A stretch of DNA of 18,400 bases from Cyanobacteria bacterium UBA11370 (GCA_003486645.1 DNGI01000023.1:7509-25908), one strand, 5' to 3'; shown: positions 7,903 to 15,972, numbered from the stretch's first letter. Notes: generated by a model not told the origin, from the letters alone. Translations and numbers: made by a program.

Positions 7903-8793
7903 TTATGGAATAGATCGAGGATCATTTCCCCAAATTACAACAAACGTTTGACTCCCACCAAACCCAACTTTTACCAAGCTCATATAAAACTCAATTCCCT
8001 GTTCATTTTGAGCTTTGTATAAGCTTGCTCCGCCATATAAATCAGTCAGTTCCTCAACCTGAAAGCCAAGCTCTTGCCTTAAAACAGGTTCGATATACTC
8101 ATCATAAACAGAGTTAGGATTTCCGCGAGTTGTAAGTGAACCTACCGCTCCTTCCTTAAGTTGATCTGACCCTACCAAAAAATCTGAACCCACTTCTTCA
8201 GGCTTACTATCAAGAGTATTTTCAATATTTTCTTCAGTATCCTTTCCGGCTTCAACTAATTTAGCTTTTATTCTCGCACGTAACTCTCCTAAAAGACCTG
8301 CACCCGCCTCTACTCCAGCCTGAGATTTATCCTCTTCTTGCTCCTCAGTTTTCTTATCATCTGACTGAGATTCATCAGTTTTCTTATCCTCTGGTTGAGG
8401 TTCATCAAAGTTAGTTTCTTCTTGCGGTTTTTCCTCAGTTTGATTTTCTTGTTGTTGAGGTTCCTCTTTCTCTTCCTCTTGCGGTTTAATAGGAGGAAGG
8501 GGTTCGCTCTGGCGAGAAGATAATGGTACTCGTTTAGGAGGTAGCTTAGGTTGAGGTTTAGAAACCTTTGGAACTGACTTAGGAAGTAACTTAGAGCCAA
8601 CCAAACTCGTAATTTTAACTGGCTCTCGATTAACCGGAGAAGGTTCAGATTCAGGTTTAGGTTCAGGCTGAGATGGCACTTGAAAAGCCAAAAGTAAACC
8701 GTGAAAAACGATAGAAATTAACAGCATTGGTCGGAAAAACACCAACAAAATAGAAGGAATTATTTTCTGTATTAAGTAAAACTGCTTAAGCAT
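7903..8793 (-). CDS. TonB-like envelope protein, first of three paralogues
   Basis: A 296-residue protein of unknown function. A membrane helix at about 16-38 contains S27-x-x-x-H31, the TonB-type signature. Behind it is a Pro-rich then strongly acidic/Gln-rich linker (40-160) with a short repeat of the form DDKKTEE. The juxtamembrane words VKITSL here and VKITKL in the 377-residue paralogue agree. Only one C-terminal unit is present (about 226-290): a helix ending in RQELGFQVEEL, then SLYKAQ, FYMSLVKV and TFVVIWGND. GGGGAA lies directly before the ATG at 8793. The gene starts 69 bases after the pstB stop with no hairpin terminator between them, so read-through from the pst operon is plausible. 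It is annotated as TonB-like on the anchor and the exbBD context, not on the C-terminus. Confidence 0.8.
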   Translation of the reverse strand: MLKQFYLIQKIIPSILLVFFRPMLLISIVFHGLLLAFQVPSQPEPKPESEPSPVNREPVKITSLVGSKLLPKSVPKVSKPQPKLPPKRVPLSSRQSEPLPPIKPQEEEKEEPQQQENQTEEKPQEETNFDEPQPEDKKTDESQSDDKKTEEQEEDKSQAGVEAGAGLLGELRARIKAKLVEAGKDTEENIENTLDSKPEEVGSDFLVGSDQLKEGAVGSLTTRGNPNSVYDEYIEPVLRQELGFQVEELTDLYGGASLYKAQNEQGIEFYMSLVKVGFGGSQTFVVIWGNDPRSIP

Positions 8794-8827
8794 TTCCCCA
8801 ACCTAAACTCAACCCAATCAACTCTGA

Positions 8828-8858
8828 CATCCGTTACATCCGTTACCCTCATCCGTTG
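8828..8858. repeat. Tandem ATCCGTTAC nonamer repeat
   Basis: The pstB/TonB-like spacer contains two adjacent copies of ATCCGTTAC and a third imperfect copy (ATCCGTTGC). The reverse complement, GTAACGGAT, is the same nonamer that is tandemly repeated at 16957-16983. Confidence 0.6.
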
Positions 8859-8862
8859 CCAA

Positions 8863-9666
8863 CTATCCCATCCGTCCATTCAAATAATCTTCAGTCTTCT
8901 TATTAACCGGATTCGCAAAAATAGTTGTCGTCTTACCAAACTCTAGCAATTCACCCAAATACATAAACGCCGTGTAATCAGAAAACCGTGCTGCCTGCTG
9001 CATACTATGAGTTACAATCAAAATCGTTACTTGTTTTTTCAGTTCACTCATCAACTCTTCAATACTTGCCGTGGCAATAGGATCGAGAGCCGAAGTTGGT
9101 TCATCAAAAAGGATTAATTCCGGATTTGTTACCAAAGCACGCGCAATACACAAACGCTGTTGTTGACCTCCAGAAAGATTAAATGCTTGGTCATATAACC
9201 TATCTTTCACTTCATCCCATAAAGCCGCTTCTCGTAACGCTTGCTCTACCTTTTCATCAATAACCCTAGGCTTAATTTGACCCCGTACCCGTAGACCATA
9301 TGCCACATTTTCATAAACAGATTTTGGAAAGGGGTTAGGCTTTTGAAACACCATACTGATCCGCATCCGAACTTCAATTGGATCAACTTTACGACCTAAA
9401 ATATTCGTTTGGTCAGAATCCAGGAATATCTCCCCTTTATAACGATTACCAGGGTAAAGGTCATGGAGACGATTAAAACACCGCAATAAGGTAGTTTTTC
9501 CACATCCCGAAGGTCCAATTAATGCCATGACTTGTTTTTCTGGTACACTCAAATTAATATTTTTCAGGGCATGAAATGAACCATAATAAAAATTAAGGTT
9601 TTTTACCTCAGCTTTCGGCTTTATTCCATTTAAATCATTCAGTGATTCTACGTCTTTTTCTACCAT
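8863..9666 (-). CDS. pstB: Phosphate ABC transporter ATP-binding protein
   Basis: A 267-residue ATPase of the high-affinity phosphate importer PstSCAB, acting on the cytoplasmic face of the inner membrane. Visible motifs are Walker A GPSGCGKT (51-58), Q-loop Q108 in VFQKPNPFP, signature LSGGQ (164-168), Walker B LILFDEP (184-190) and switch H220 in IVTHSMQQA. The [16 protein letters not shown] stretch (109-124) is typical of PstB. The ATG at 9666 is chosen over an open frame extending to 9795. It gives the normal length, follows AAAGGGA by five bases, and overlaps the end of pstA (the ATGGTAG overlap), which indicates translational coupling. Three TonB-like genes follow on the same strand. 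Confidence 0.97.
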   Translation of the reverse strand: MVEKDVESLNDLNGIKPKAEVKNLNFYYGSFHALKNINLSVPEKQVMALIGPSGCGKTTLLRCFNRLHDLYPGNRYKGEIFLDSDQTNILGRKVDPIEVRMRISMVFQKPNPFPKSVYENVAYGLRVRGQIKPRVIDEKVEQALREAALWDEVKDRLYDQAFNLSGGQQQRLCIARALVTNPELILFDEPTSALDPIATASIEELMSELKKQVTILIVTHSMQQAARFSDYTAFMYLGELLEFGKTTTIFANPVNKKTEDYLNGRMG

Positions 9667-10577
9667 TTGATCCCTTTGCGGAAGCGATACCGTAAATAAA
9701 TAGCTAGTCCATTCATGGCGAGAGTCATTGCCAGAAGAACAGTCCCTGCGGCGGCAGCATTGAGTTGAAATTCGGGTTCTGGACGAGATACCCAATTAAA
9801 CATTTGAATTGGCATAACTGTGAAAGGCGCTTGCAACCACGCCAAAGAAACATAAGGAATTTCATCCTTAAAAGGAGAATCCGGTAAAAAGGCAATAAAC
9901 GTCAACGCACCAATCGTAATTAAAGGAGCAGTTTCTCCAATTGCTCGCGCTAAACCAATAATTACACCCGTAAGAATACTACCCAATGAATAAGGTAAAA
10001 CATGATCCCATATCATCTGCCATTTGCTTGCTCCCATTGCATAAGCAGCTTCGCGGATACTACTGGGAATTGCTCGCAGCGCTTCTCGTGTTGTGACAAT
10101 TATGATTGGTAAAATCAGCAACGCTAAGGTTAAACCTGCTGATAGAACACTCTCACCTAAATTGAATTGATATACAAACAAACTAAGTGCTAATAAACCA
10201 TAAATAATTGAAGGGACACCAGCCAAATTCGTAACATTAATTTCAATTAAATCAGCCAGCCAATTTTTCTGAGCATATTCTTCTAAATAAATACCTGCGG
10301 CAACCCCTAAAGGAACTGCTGCCAACGCCGTTACTAACATGACTAAACTAGTGCCTACCCAAGCAGAAAGAATTCCAGCTTTTTCAGGATGGCGACCTGG
10401 AAATGATAGAAAAAACTCCATTGAAAGACGTGGTGTTCCCTGAATTGCTAACTGTATAGTTAATGCTACTAAAGTAATAATTGCTACTAGAATGACCAAT
10501 AAGCCGAGCAGAGCAAAAATAGAATCAATGACTTGACGACGAGCAACATTTTCTCGAATTTTTTGGATAGTTGTCAT
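9660..10577 (-). CDS. pstA: Phosphate ABC transporter permease PstA
   Basis: A 305-residue inner-membrane permease that pairs with PstC to form the phosphate channel. About six membrane segments are visible, the first at 20-45. The cytoplasmic EAA loop that contacts PstB reads [20 protein letters not shown] (174-193), and the segment [12 protein letters not shown] is typical of PstA. Its stop codon overlaps the start of pstB. The spacer to pstC is 59 bases and holds a CAACAAA heptamer repeat ending a few bases before the ATG. No purine-rich ribosome-binding sequence is seen there. Confidence 0.96.
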   Translation of the reverse strand: MTTIQKIRENVARRQVIDSIFALLGLLVILVAIITLVALTIQLAIQGTPRLSMEFFLSFPGRHPEKAGILSAWVGTSLVMLVTALAAVPLGVAAGIYLEEYAQKNWLADLIEINVTNLAGVPSIIYGLLALSLFVYQFNLGESVLSAGLTLALLILPIIIVTTREALRAIPSSIREAAYAMGASKWQMIWDHVLPYSLGSILTGVIIGLARAIGETAPLITIGALTFIAFLPDSPFKDEIPYVSLAWLQAPFTVMPIQMFNWVSRPEPEFQLNAAAAGTVLLAMTLAMNGLAIYLRYRFRKGIKW

Positions 10578-10583
10578 GGGGTA

Positions 10584-10611
10584 TTAGTTGTTTGTTGTTT
10601 GTTGTTTGTTG
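10584..10611. repeat. CAACAAA heptamer tandem repeat before pstA
   Basis: Three perfect TTTGTTG units (10591-10611) and one variant (TTAGTTG, 10584-10590). Read on the minus strand they are CAACAAA and CAACTAA, ending six bases before the pstA ATG. They belong to the same heptamer family as the arrays at 16623 and 16990. Confidence 0.8.
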
Positions 10612-10636
10612 ATTATTTAATTAAAAAAACAACAAA

Positions 10637-11566
10637 TTAATAAATTTCTCGGTAGCGTTTCGCTAAAAAATGCCCTACAATGTTTAATACTAATGTCATC
10701 AAAACCAACGTTAAACCCGCCGCAAAAATGGTTTGATACTCAAGACTACCATGAGGCAAATCCCCTAAACTCACTTGCACAATATAAGCCGTAATTGTGG
10801 CAGCTTGCTCCGTTGGATTCCAGGTAAGATTGGGTTGTAAACCAGCAGCGATCGCCACGATCATGGTTTCCCCAACTGCACGAGAAGCCCCTAAAATATA
10901 AGCTGCACTAATACCAGAAATAGCCGCCGGATAAACAACTTTCCATGCGGTTTGGATACGAGTTGCTCCCATCGCATAAGACCCTTCCCGTAATTCTACA
11001 GGTACGGCTCGCATCGCGTCCTCGCTAATTGAACTGATAAAAGGAACAATCATAATACCCATAACTAGACCCGCACTTAACATATTAAATCCAGGCAAAC
11101 TAGGAAATACTTTCTGCAAAAGCGGTGTCACAAATAATAGGGCAAAATAACCATACACTACAGTAGGAATACCTGATAATAATTCTAACCCTGGTTTGAC
11201 AATTTCTCGTAACCGATAAGGGGCAAATTCACTCAGATAAATTGCTGCAATTGTTCCGAGCGGTATCGCCACGAATAAAGCAACGGTTGAGGTTACTAAT
11301 GTTCCTGACACCAGCGGTAAAATTCCGTAATGTGCATCTCCAAATAATGGAGTCCATTGGGTATCTGTTAGGAATTCCAGCACAGAAACTTGTTTGAAAA
11401 ACGATAGAGACTCACTAACTAAAATCAGGATAATAGCAACCGTCGCTACCACAGAAGATAACGCTGCTAAAAATAACAGGAATTCAATAGTTCGCTCTCG
11501 CCAAATTCGTACTACTTTTCGGGATAAATGAGATTGTTTTGAAAGTTGCACTTGTTGGTTATTCAT
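10637..11566 (-). CDS. pstC: Phosphate ABC transporter permease PstC
   Basis: A 309-residue inner-membrane permease, partner of PstA. It has six predicted membrane segments, beginning at about 28-52. The EAA loop is LREGSYAMGATRIQTAWKVV (192-211), followed by a GASRAVGETMIVAIAAG segment typical of PstC. The periplasmic stretch with TQWTPLFGDAHYGILPL (69-85) is a family hallmark. The ATG at 11566 gives the usual length. No ribosome-binding sequence is obvious. The gene follows pstS by 74 bases, with a perfect 10-base hairpin in between that could set the ratio of PstS to the membrane subunits. Confidence 0.96.
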   Translation of the reverse strand: MNNQQVQLSKQSHLSRKVVRIWRERTIEFLLFLAALSSVVATVAIILILVSESLSFFKQVSVLEFLTDTQWTPLFGDAHYGILPLVSGTLVTSTVALFVAIPLGTIAAIYLSEFAPYRLREIVKPGLELLSGIPTVVYGYFALLFVTPLLQKVFPSLPGFNMLSAGLVMGIMIVPFISSISEDAMRAVPVELREGSYAMGATRIQTAWKVVYPAAISGISAAYILGASRAVGETMIVAIAAGLQPNLTWNPTEQAATITAYIVQVSLGDLPHGSLEYQTIFAAGLTLVLMTLVLNIVGHFLAKRYREIY

Positions 11567-11577
11567 ACACTTAAGGA

Positions 11578-11614
11578 GTGATTAGCAATTAAACTCTTGC
11601 TAACTGCTAATCAC
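11578..11614 (-). promoter_or_regulatory. Intercistronic hairpin between pstS and pstC
   Basis: A perfect 10-base inverted repeat (GTGATTAGCA at 11578-11587, TGCTAATCAC at 11605-11614) with a 17-base loop, 26 bases after the pstS stop. No T-run follows, so it looks more like an mRNA-stabilising or processing hairpin than a terminator. Such an element would keep pstS mRNA in excess over pstCAB; that role is inferred. Confidence 0.5.
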
Positions 11615-11640
11615 GCTTCATTCAAACTCAAAATTTCTTA

Positions 11641-12675
11641 CTATCTCGCCTCAAGTCTGAGTAATTCTTCAATTCTTACCCCGACCGTTTCTCGTCCTGC
11701 AAAAACACTACCAACTTTTTTATCCTCAAAATGACCCATTGCCAGAGTATAGGCTTCGGCAGGCAGAGGAACATACTTAACTTCACTCACTAATTCGGGA
11801 GCATTGTCAATATAAAATTCGACAAACTCTTTAATTTCTGACCGATTAGCCGCCTTCGCATTGACATAGATAAAAATAGGTCGAGACAAGGGTTGATACG
11901 TTCCTGTTTCAACTGTCTGTCGAGACGGTAATACAGCACCTTGACCTTTTCCTGCATCAATTGGTACGGCTTTCAATCGAGTCTTATTCGCTTCATAATA
12001 AGCATAGCCAAAATACCCAAGCGCATTGCGATCGCGCGACACTCCTTGTACTAAAACATTATCGTCTTCACTGGGAGTATAATCCGTCCGACTTTCCTTT
12101 GATTTCCCATTAATGGCTTCAGTAAAATAGTCAAATGTTCCTGAATCAGCACCAGGCCCAAACAACGTTAATGGTGCATCAGGCCAACTCGAACGGACTT
12201 GATTCCACTTCGTAATTTTACCCTGTGCCCCAGGTTCCCACATTTTCTTGAGTTCCTCAACTGTAATACTATTGACCCAGTTATTTTGAGGATGCACAAC
12301 CACGGTTAAAGCATCATAAGCAACAGGCAATTCAATATAATCAATCCCCTGAGCTTTACACGCTTCCATTTCTTCTGCTTTAATAGGTCGGGACGCATTA
12401 GAAATATCAATTTCTCCAGCACAAAACTTTTTAAAACCACCCCCAGTCCCCGAAATACCAACTGTTACTCTTACTGAACCTCTTCTAGCATTTTGAAACT
12501 CTTCAGCAACCGCTTCAGTAATTGGGTAAACCGTACTAGAACCATCAATTTTGATTGTCGCCGGACTTTGGGATTTAACCGCAGGTACTCCTAAAGCTAC
12601 TGTCGCTGCTACTGCTGCGATCGCAGTCATTACTCTCAAGCGGTTCGCCTTACCTTTGATTTTGTTCGCCACCAT
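11641..12675 (-). CDS. pstS: Phosphate-binding periplasmic protein, PstS/SphX type
   Basis: A 344-residue solute-binding protein that captures phosphate in the periplasm and delivers it to PstCA. A Sec signal peptide spans about 1-35 (basic N-terminus, [16 protein letters not shown] core), with no lipobox Cys. Phosphate-contacting segments are GSSTVYP (45-51), GISGTGGGF (73-81), ISNASRPI (91-98) and [10 protein letters not shown]. The [16 protein letters not shown] type is closer to cyanobacterial SphX than to enterobacterial PstS. Two Cys (85 and 106) could form a disulfide. It is the first gene of the operon, preceded by a Pho-box array and a TATAAT box, so strong induction under phosphate limitation is expected. 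Confidence 0.95.
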   Translation of the reverse strand: MVANKIKGKANRLRVMTAIAAVAATVALGVPAVKSQSPATIKIDGSSTVYPITEAVAEEFQNARRGSVRVTVGISGTGGGFKKFCAGEIDISNASRPIKAEEMEACKAQGIDYIELPVAYDALTVVVHPQNNWVNSITVEELKKMWEPGAQGKITKWNQVRSSWPDAPLTLFGPGADSGTFDYFTEAINGKSKESRTDYTPSEDDNVLVQGVSRDRNALGYFGYAYYEANKTRLKAVPIDAGKGQGAVLPSRQTVETGTYQPLSRPIFIYVNAKAANRSEIKEFVEFYIDNAPELVSEVKYVPLPAEAYTLAMGHFEDKKVGSVFAGRETVGVRIEELLRLEAR

Positions 12676-12734
12676 ACCATTCGCCCTTTGATGCTAAGTT
12701 TCAGCAAATCAGACGAAAGACAGAATAGCGTTTC

Positions 12735-12786
12735 AGGGTTAAGGCATTATAATGTAACTTTAAAAAAACAATAAGTTTTGGTTAAA
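12735..12786 (-). promoter_or_regulatory. Pho-box array and -10 box of the pst operon
   Basis: Read on the minus strand there are octamers at an 11-base period: TTTAACCA (12779-12786), CTTATTGT (12768-12775), TTTAAAGT (12757-12764), ATTATAAT (12746-12753) and TTAACCCT (12735-12742). The first matches the cyanobacterial SphR/PhoB consensus PyTTAAPyPy(T/A) fully; the next two match partly. A perfect TATAAT (12746-12751) overlaps the fourth unit and suggests a transcript start near 12739, about 64 bases before the pstS ATG. No -35 hexamer is apparent, as expected for an activator-dependent promoter. Confidence 0.65.
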
Positions 12787-12966
12787 TAATTCCCAGACAC
12801 ACCCCCTCTCCAGAGTCCCATCGTCGTTAGGAGCAGGAATAAGGTATAAAGAAATGTAAAAATTAATCCAGCATCAGGTTATTGTTGTCCGTGCTACAGG
12901 CGTTAACTGAAGGTGAATCACTTTGATAAACTTATGAGTGATTAAAGATTCAGCTAGAGGTTAATT

Positions 12967-13012
12967 GGCTGAGACACATTTTTGGCTTTCATTACATTTT
13001 CAGCCTTTTTTT
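12967..13012 (+). terminator. Terminator-like hairpin upstream of recJ
   Basis: On the plus strand GGCTGA (12967-12972) pairs with TCAGCC (13000-13005), and seven T residues follow at once (13006-13012). The stem is short and the loop long (27 bases). No coding gene ends here, so it would end either a small RNA begun between 12750 and 12950 or part of a long recJ leader. Confidence 0.4.
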
Positions 13013-13122
13013 GTACCTCGACTTCTATAGATAGCGTAGCTGCGTAAGTCCTAACGTTAGAAAAAAGTGAGCAGACTGCTGTAGACTATTCCCTAGTCCA
13101 AAATCAATTTTGTTAAGTAAGC

Positions 13123-15129
13123 GTGCAAAGCGGATACATTTCTGACCCATCCACCCCCCCTCATAAATTGCCTAATCAACGCTGGCAAATCGCACCCGCA
13201 AGAGGCAAAGAAGCTTATCAACTCGCACAAGCAACCGGACTGTCTCCCCTACTCTCTCAAGTACTGATTAACCGAGGGATTGAAACACCGGAACAAGCAC
13301 AGGCATACTTAGATCCAGCATCTCAAGCCATTCCTGCACCGATTGATGAATTTCCCGATTTAGCAATTAGTGTAGAAATGCTGAAAGAAGCGATCGCTAA
13401 TGAAGAAAAAATTGCAATTTGTGGCGACTACGATGCTGATGGGATGACGAGTACTGCGTTGTTACTTCGGGCATTACGTTGGTTAGGTGCAGAGGTGGAT
13501 TATGCAATTCCTAGTCGCATGAAAGATGGCTATGGAATTAATCGACGTATTGTTGAAGAGTTTGCCGATGAAGGGGTAGCCATAATTTTAACGGTTGATA
13601 ATGGAATTTCTGCCCATGAGGCAATATCCAGTGCTGTAGAATTAGGCATTACTGTTATTATTACTGACCACCACGACTTGCCTGACGAACTACCAGAAGC
13701 CGATGCAATTCTTAATCCAAAACAGCTTCCTGAATCGTCACCGTATCGCAGTTTAGCAGGGGTTGGTGTAGCCTATATTTTAGCGGTAACGCTAGCGCAA
13801 GAATTGGGGCAATTGCGGGGATTAACCACTCAGTTATTAGAATTATTTACATTAGGAACGATTGCGGATTTAGCCCCATTAACGGGTATTAATCGCCGTT
13901 GGTTAAAGCGGGGTTTAGGACTCTTGCCTCAGTCTCAATTAACCGGAATTCAGGCATTAATCCAAATGGCGGGAGTGAGTGAAGAGCAAAAAGAACTCAA
14001 GCCAGAAGATATTGGGTTTAAATTAGGCCCTAGAATTAATGCAATTGGTCGTTTAGCAGACCCTCAAATTGTTATAGAATTACTAACAACTACTGATGCG
14101 GGAATAGCACTGGAACGGGCGATGCAGTGCGAACAAATTAATAAAAAACGGCAACAACTTTGTGAAGACATAGAAAAAGAGGCGATCGCACTCATTGAAG
14201 AGAATCCCCTCGATTGGCAACAACAGCGAGTCTTAGTCATTGTTCAACCGGACTGGCATCATGGTGTTATTGGTATTGTTGCTTCTCGATTAGTGGAACG
14301 CTACGGAGTTCCGGTTTTTATTGGTACGTATGAAGAGGAGGATAAAGAACTCATTCGGGGTTCAGCGCGGGGGATTCCGGAATTTCATATCTTTGAAGCC
14401 TTACAATTCTGTCAAGATTTACTGGGAAAATTTGGTGGACATAAAGCCGCTGGTGGTTTTTCTTTACCTGCTAAAAATTTAGATGAATTTCGGGATTCTC
14501 TGAGTCAGTTTGCTTATGATTGCCTGGAACCTGAACACTTGAAACCGCTAATTATGATTGATGCGGAGACTAATTTTAATCAAATTACTCCCCAACTCTA
14601 CCAACAAATTGACGCACTGCATCCTTGTGGAATTGAAAACCCTGATCCCGTATTTTGGACACCCAATGTGCAGATACTTGAACAAAAAATTGTCGGGAAG
14701 GGACACCTAAAACTGATGTTGAGTCAAGATAATCAATCCAACCCAATTAAAGCGATCGCTTGGCGTTGGGGTGAATACGTCCCGTTACCGTCACGAGTCG
14801 ATATCGCCTATAAATTGCGACAAAATACGTGGAATGGTACTATTAGTGTTGAATTAGAATTAGTCGGCATTCGTCCTAGTACTGTTACTACCTTGCCCTC
14901 CAAAAAAGCTGAATTTTATTACAATCAACGCCGCTATACCTGTAGCTTATGCGAGTCGTTAAATGAATTAAGAATAAGAAATCCTGAAGGAAAAGTTCTG
15001 GCAATTCAAAAAGGACAACGAACCGGACTGTTAGGACTTAAACGGGAAGATGCTAAACCTGTCGATGTTACACAACCTCCCTATTACCAATTAATTAAAG
15101 CGGCAACTCGCGCTTTAGAACTAACCTAA
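13123..15129 (+). CDS. recJ: Single-stranded-DNA-specific exonuclease RecJ
   Basis: A 668-residue 5'-3' exonuclease on single-stranded DNA, used in recombination and mismatch/base-excision repair. The DHH phosphoesterase domain shows motif I GDYDADG (101-107), LTVDNG (156-161) and the DHH motif TDHHD (181-185). The DHHA1 domain has KFGGHKAAGGFS (436-447), preceded by VIGIVASRL. An OB-like C-terminal domain follows. The last 70 residues (from about 600, with CSLC) extend beyond the minimal family. The start is GTG 13123, directly after an in-frame stop at 13114. A TTG at 13168, giving MPNQRWQIAP, is a real alternative because the preceding 15 residues look non-conserved. It is a single gene, divergent from pstS. 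Confidence 0.95.
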   Translation: MQSGYISDPSTPPHKLPNQRWQIAPARGKEAYQLAQATGLSPLLSQVLINRGIETPEQAQAYLDPASQAIPAPIDEFPDLAISVEMLKEAIANEEKIAICGDYDADGMTSTALLLRALRWLGAEVDYAIPSRMKDGYGINRRIVEEFADEGVAIILTVDNGISAHEAISSAVELGITVIITDHHDLPDELPEADAILNPKQLPESSPYRSLAGVGVAYILAVTLAQELGQLRGLTTQLLELFTLGTIADLAPLTGINRRWLKRGLGLLPQSQLTGIQALIQMAGVSEEQKELKPEDIGFKLGPRINAIGRLADPQIVIELLTTTDAGIALERAMQCEQINKKRQQLCEDIEKEAIALIEENPLDWQQQRVLVIVQPDWHHGVIGIVASRLVERYGVPVFIGTYEEEDKELIRGSARGIPEFHIFEALQFCQDLLGKFGGHKAAGGFSLPAKNLDEFRDSLSQFAYDCLEPEHLKPLIMIDAETNFNQITPQLYQQIDALHPCGIENPDPVFWTPNVQILEQKIVGKGHLKLMLSQDNQSNPIKAIAWRWGEYVPLPSRVDIAYKLRQNTWNGTISVELELVGIRPSTVTTLPSKKAEFYYNQRRYTCSLCESLNELRIRNPEGKVLAIQKGQRTGLLGLKREDAKPVDVTQPPYYQLIKAATRALELT

Positions 15130-15250
15130 GAATTCAGGAGTTAAAATTCAGAATTCAGAAGCATGAATAACCAAGTGCAGAAGTAGTTGATGTACCCCTT
15201 CCCCCAATTGAAACCCTATTCTGACTTCCAACTCCTGACTCCTGAATTCT
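15129..15250. repeat. Inverted repeat with heptamers between recJ and psb30
   Basis: A perfect 13-base inverted repeat (AGAATTCAGGAGT at 15129-15141 and its complement at 15238-15250) frames short heptamer duplications: AATTCAG twice (15145-15158) and ACTCCTG twice (15231-15244). It begins at the recJ stop and lies between convergent genes, so the arms could also act as a weak terminator. CAGGAGT-type repeats are common dispersed elements in filamentous cyanobacteria. Confidence 0.65.
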
Positions 15251-15257
15251 CACATAA

Positions 15258-15416
15258 CTAAAGATCGCCTTTAAACGCCGCCAGCAAGAAAATAACCGCA
15301 GGACCAGCAATTACAATCGCTGCTAGCATGGTTAGCTGGGCAATCACTTCCCAATTGATGTTACCGAGAAAGTTCAGAAAGCTCAGATCAATTCCTAAAA
15401 AACCTAACAAGCTCAT
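15258..15416 (-). CDS. psb30: Photosystem II protein Psb30 (Ycf12)
   Basis: A 52-residue single-span thylakoid membrane protein. Residues 20-52 contain NINWEVIAQL, then a hydrophobic helix with AAIVIAGPAVIFLLAA, and end FKGDL. This fits Psb30/Ycf12, a small peripheral subunit of the photosystem II reaction centre near cytochrome b559 that helps stabilise it. The N-terminal 18 residues (MSLLGFLGIDLSFLNFLG) are longer than in the shortest family members. The ATG at 15416 is preceded by GGGAGGAT, 10 bases upstream, a good ribosome-binding sequence. It is convergent with recJ. The assignment rests on size, the GPAVIFLL helix and the lineage; another small photosystem subunit is the main alternative. 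Confidence 0.75.
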   Translation of the reverse strand: MSLLGFLGIDLSFLNFLGNINWEVIAQLTMLAAIVIAGPAVIFLLAAFKGDL

Positions 15417-15621
15417 GTTTATTGTTATCCTCCCGAATGGACTTGATGAATTTAGTAGTGCAACTAAAAAATTATCGCTTAAATTTTACTCGGTAATTTG
15501 CCCCATTTTTTAATTAAGTTTACAAAAATCTACAAAACGCAATCAAACCCGATACAGTCTCAGCTAGCCTAAAAAGCCGTTAAGCTAGATGTAGCTTATT
15601 TTCTAGCCTTTGTTTAAAATA

Positions 15622-15972
15622 ATGGCAACGTGGCGTTGTGTAAAGCAATGTGGTGCTTGCTGTCATCTTGACCCAGCCGAGCGACCTGAATTAGAAGAGT
15701 ATCTTACCCCAGACGAGTTAGCGCTCTATTTGAGTATGGTGGGGGAAGGAGGTTGGTGTGTCAATTTTGACCATACTACCCGTGAATGTCGCATTTATCC
15801 CCATCGTCCTCGTTTTTGCCGCGTGGAAGCGGACATTTTTCATGATATGTATGGTATCGAACCGGACGAGTTAAACGACTTTGCCATTGACTGCTGTCAC
15901 CAGCAGATTGAAGGAGTGTATGGCGATCGCAGTCTGGAAATGTTACGCTTCGACCGCGAGGTAGGGATGTGA
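15622..15972 (+). CDS. YkgJ-family cysteine-cluster protein
   Basis: A 116-residue soluble protein of the YkgJ/UPF0153 type, with nine Cys residues: C6, C10, C13, C14, C46, C56, C66, C91, C92. The CxxxCxxCC N-terminal cluster and the later CRIYPHRPRFCR segment (56-67) are the family signature and probably bind zinc or an iron-sulfur cluster. The biochemical role of the family is not established. The ATG at 15622 starts MATWRCVKQCGACC, a typical N-terminus; a TTG four codons upstream is less likely. It is divergent from psb30 (205-base spacer) and is followed by a palindromic dispersed repeat 13 bases after the stop. Confidence 0.88.
   Translation: MATWRCVKQCGACCHLDPAERPELEEYLTPDELALYLSMVGEGGWCVNFDHTTRECRIYPHRPRFCRVEADIFHDMYGIEPDELNDFAIDCCHQQIEGVYGDRSLEMLRFDREVGM

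Larger units (their letters stand above)
12676..13122. other. pstS/recJ divergent intergenic region
   Basis: 447 bases without a protein gene. The part nearest pstS holds the Pho-box promoter, and a terminator-like hairpin on the plus strand lies at 12967-13012. Near 13030 is a GC-richer stretch (GCGTAGCTGCGTAAG) that looks like a remnant of a dispersed repeat. No tRNA or riboswitch was recognised. Confidence 0.5.

Noticed and set aside
9667..9795. Upstream extension of pstB by 43 codons
   Set aside because: It lies inside pstA in another frame and its Arg/Ser/Cys-rich sequence does not look like PstB. The ATG at 9666 has a ribosome-binding sequence and gives the normal length.
15328..15513. 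A 61-codon open frame on the plus strand
   Set aside because: It is antisense to psb30, has no recognisable features and no ribosome-binding sequence; psb30 explains the region better.
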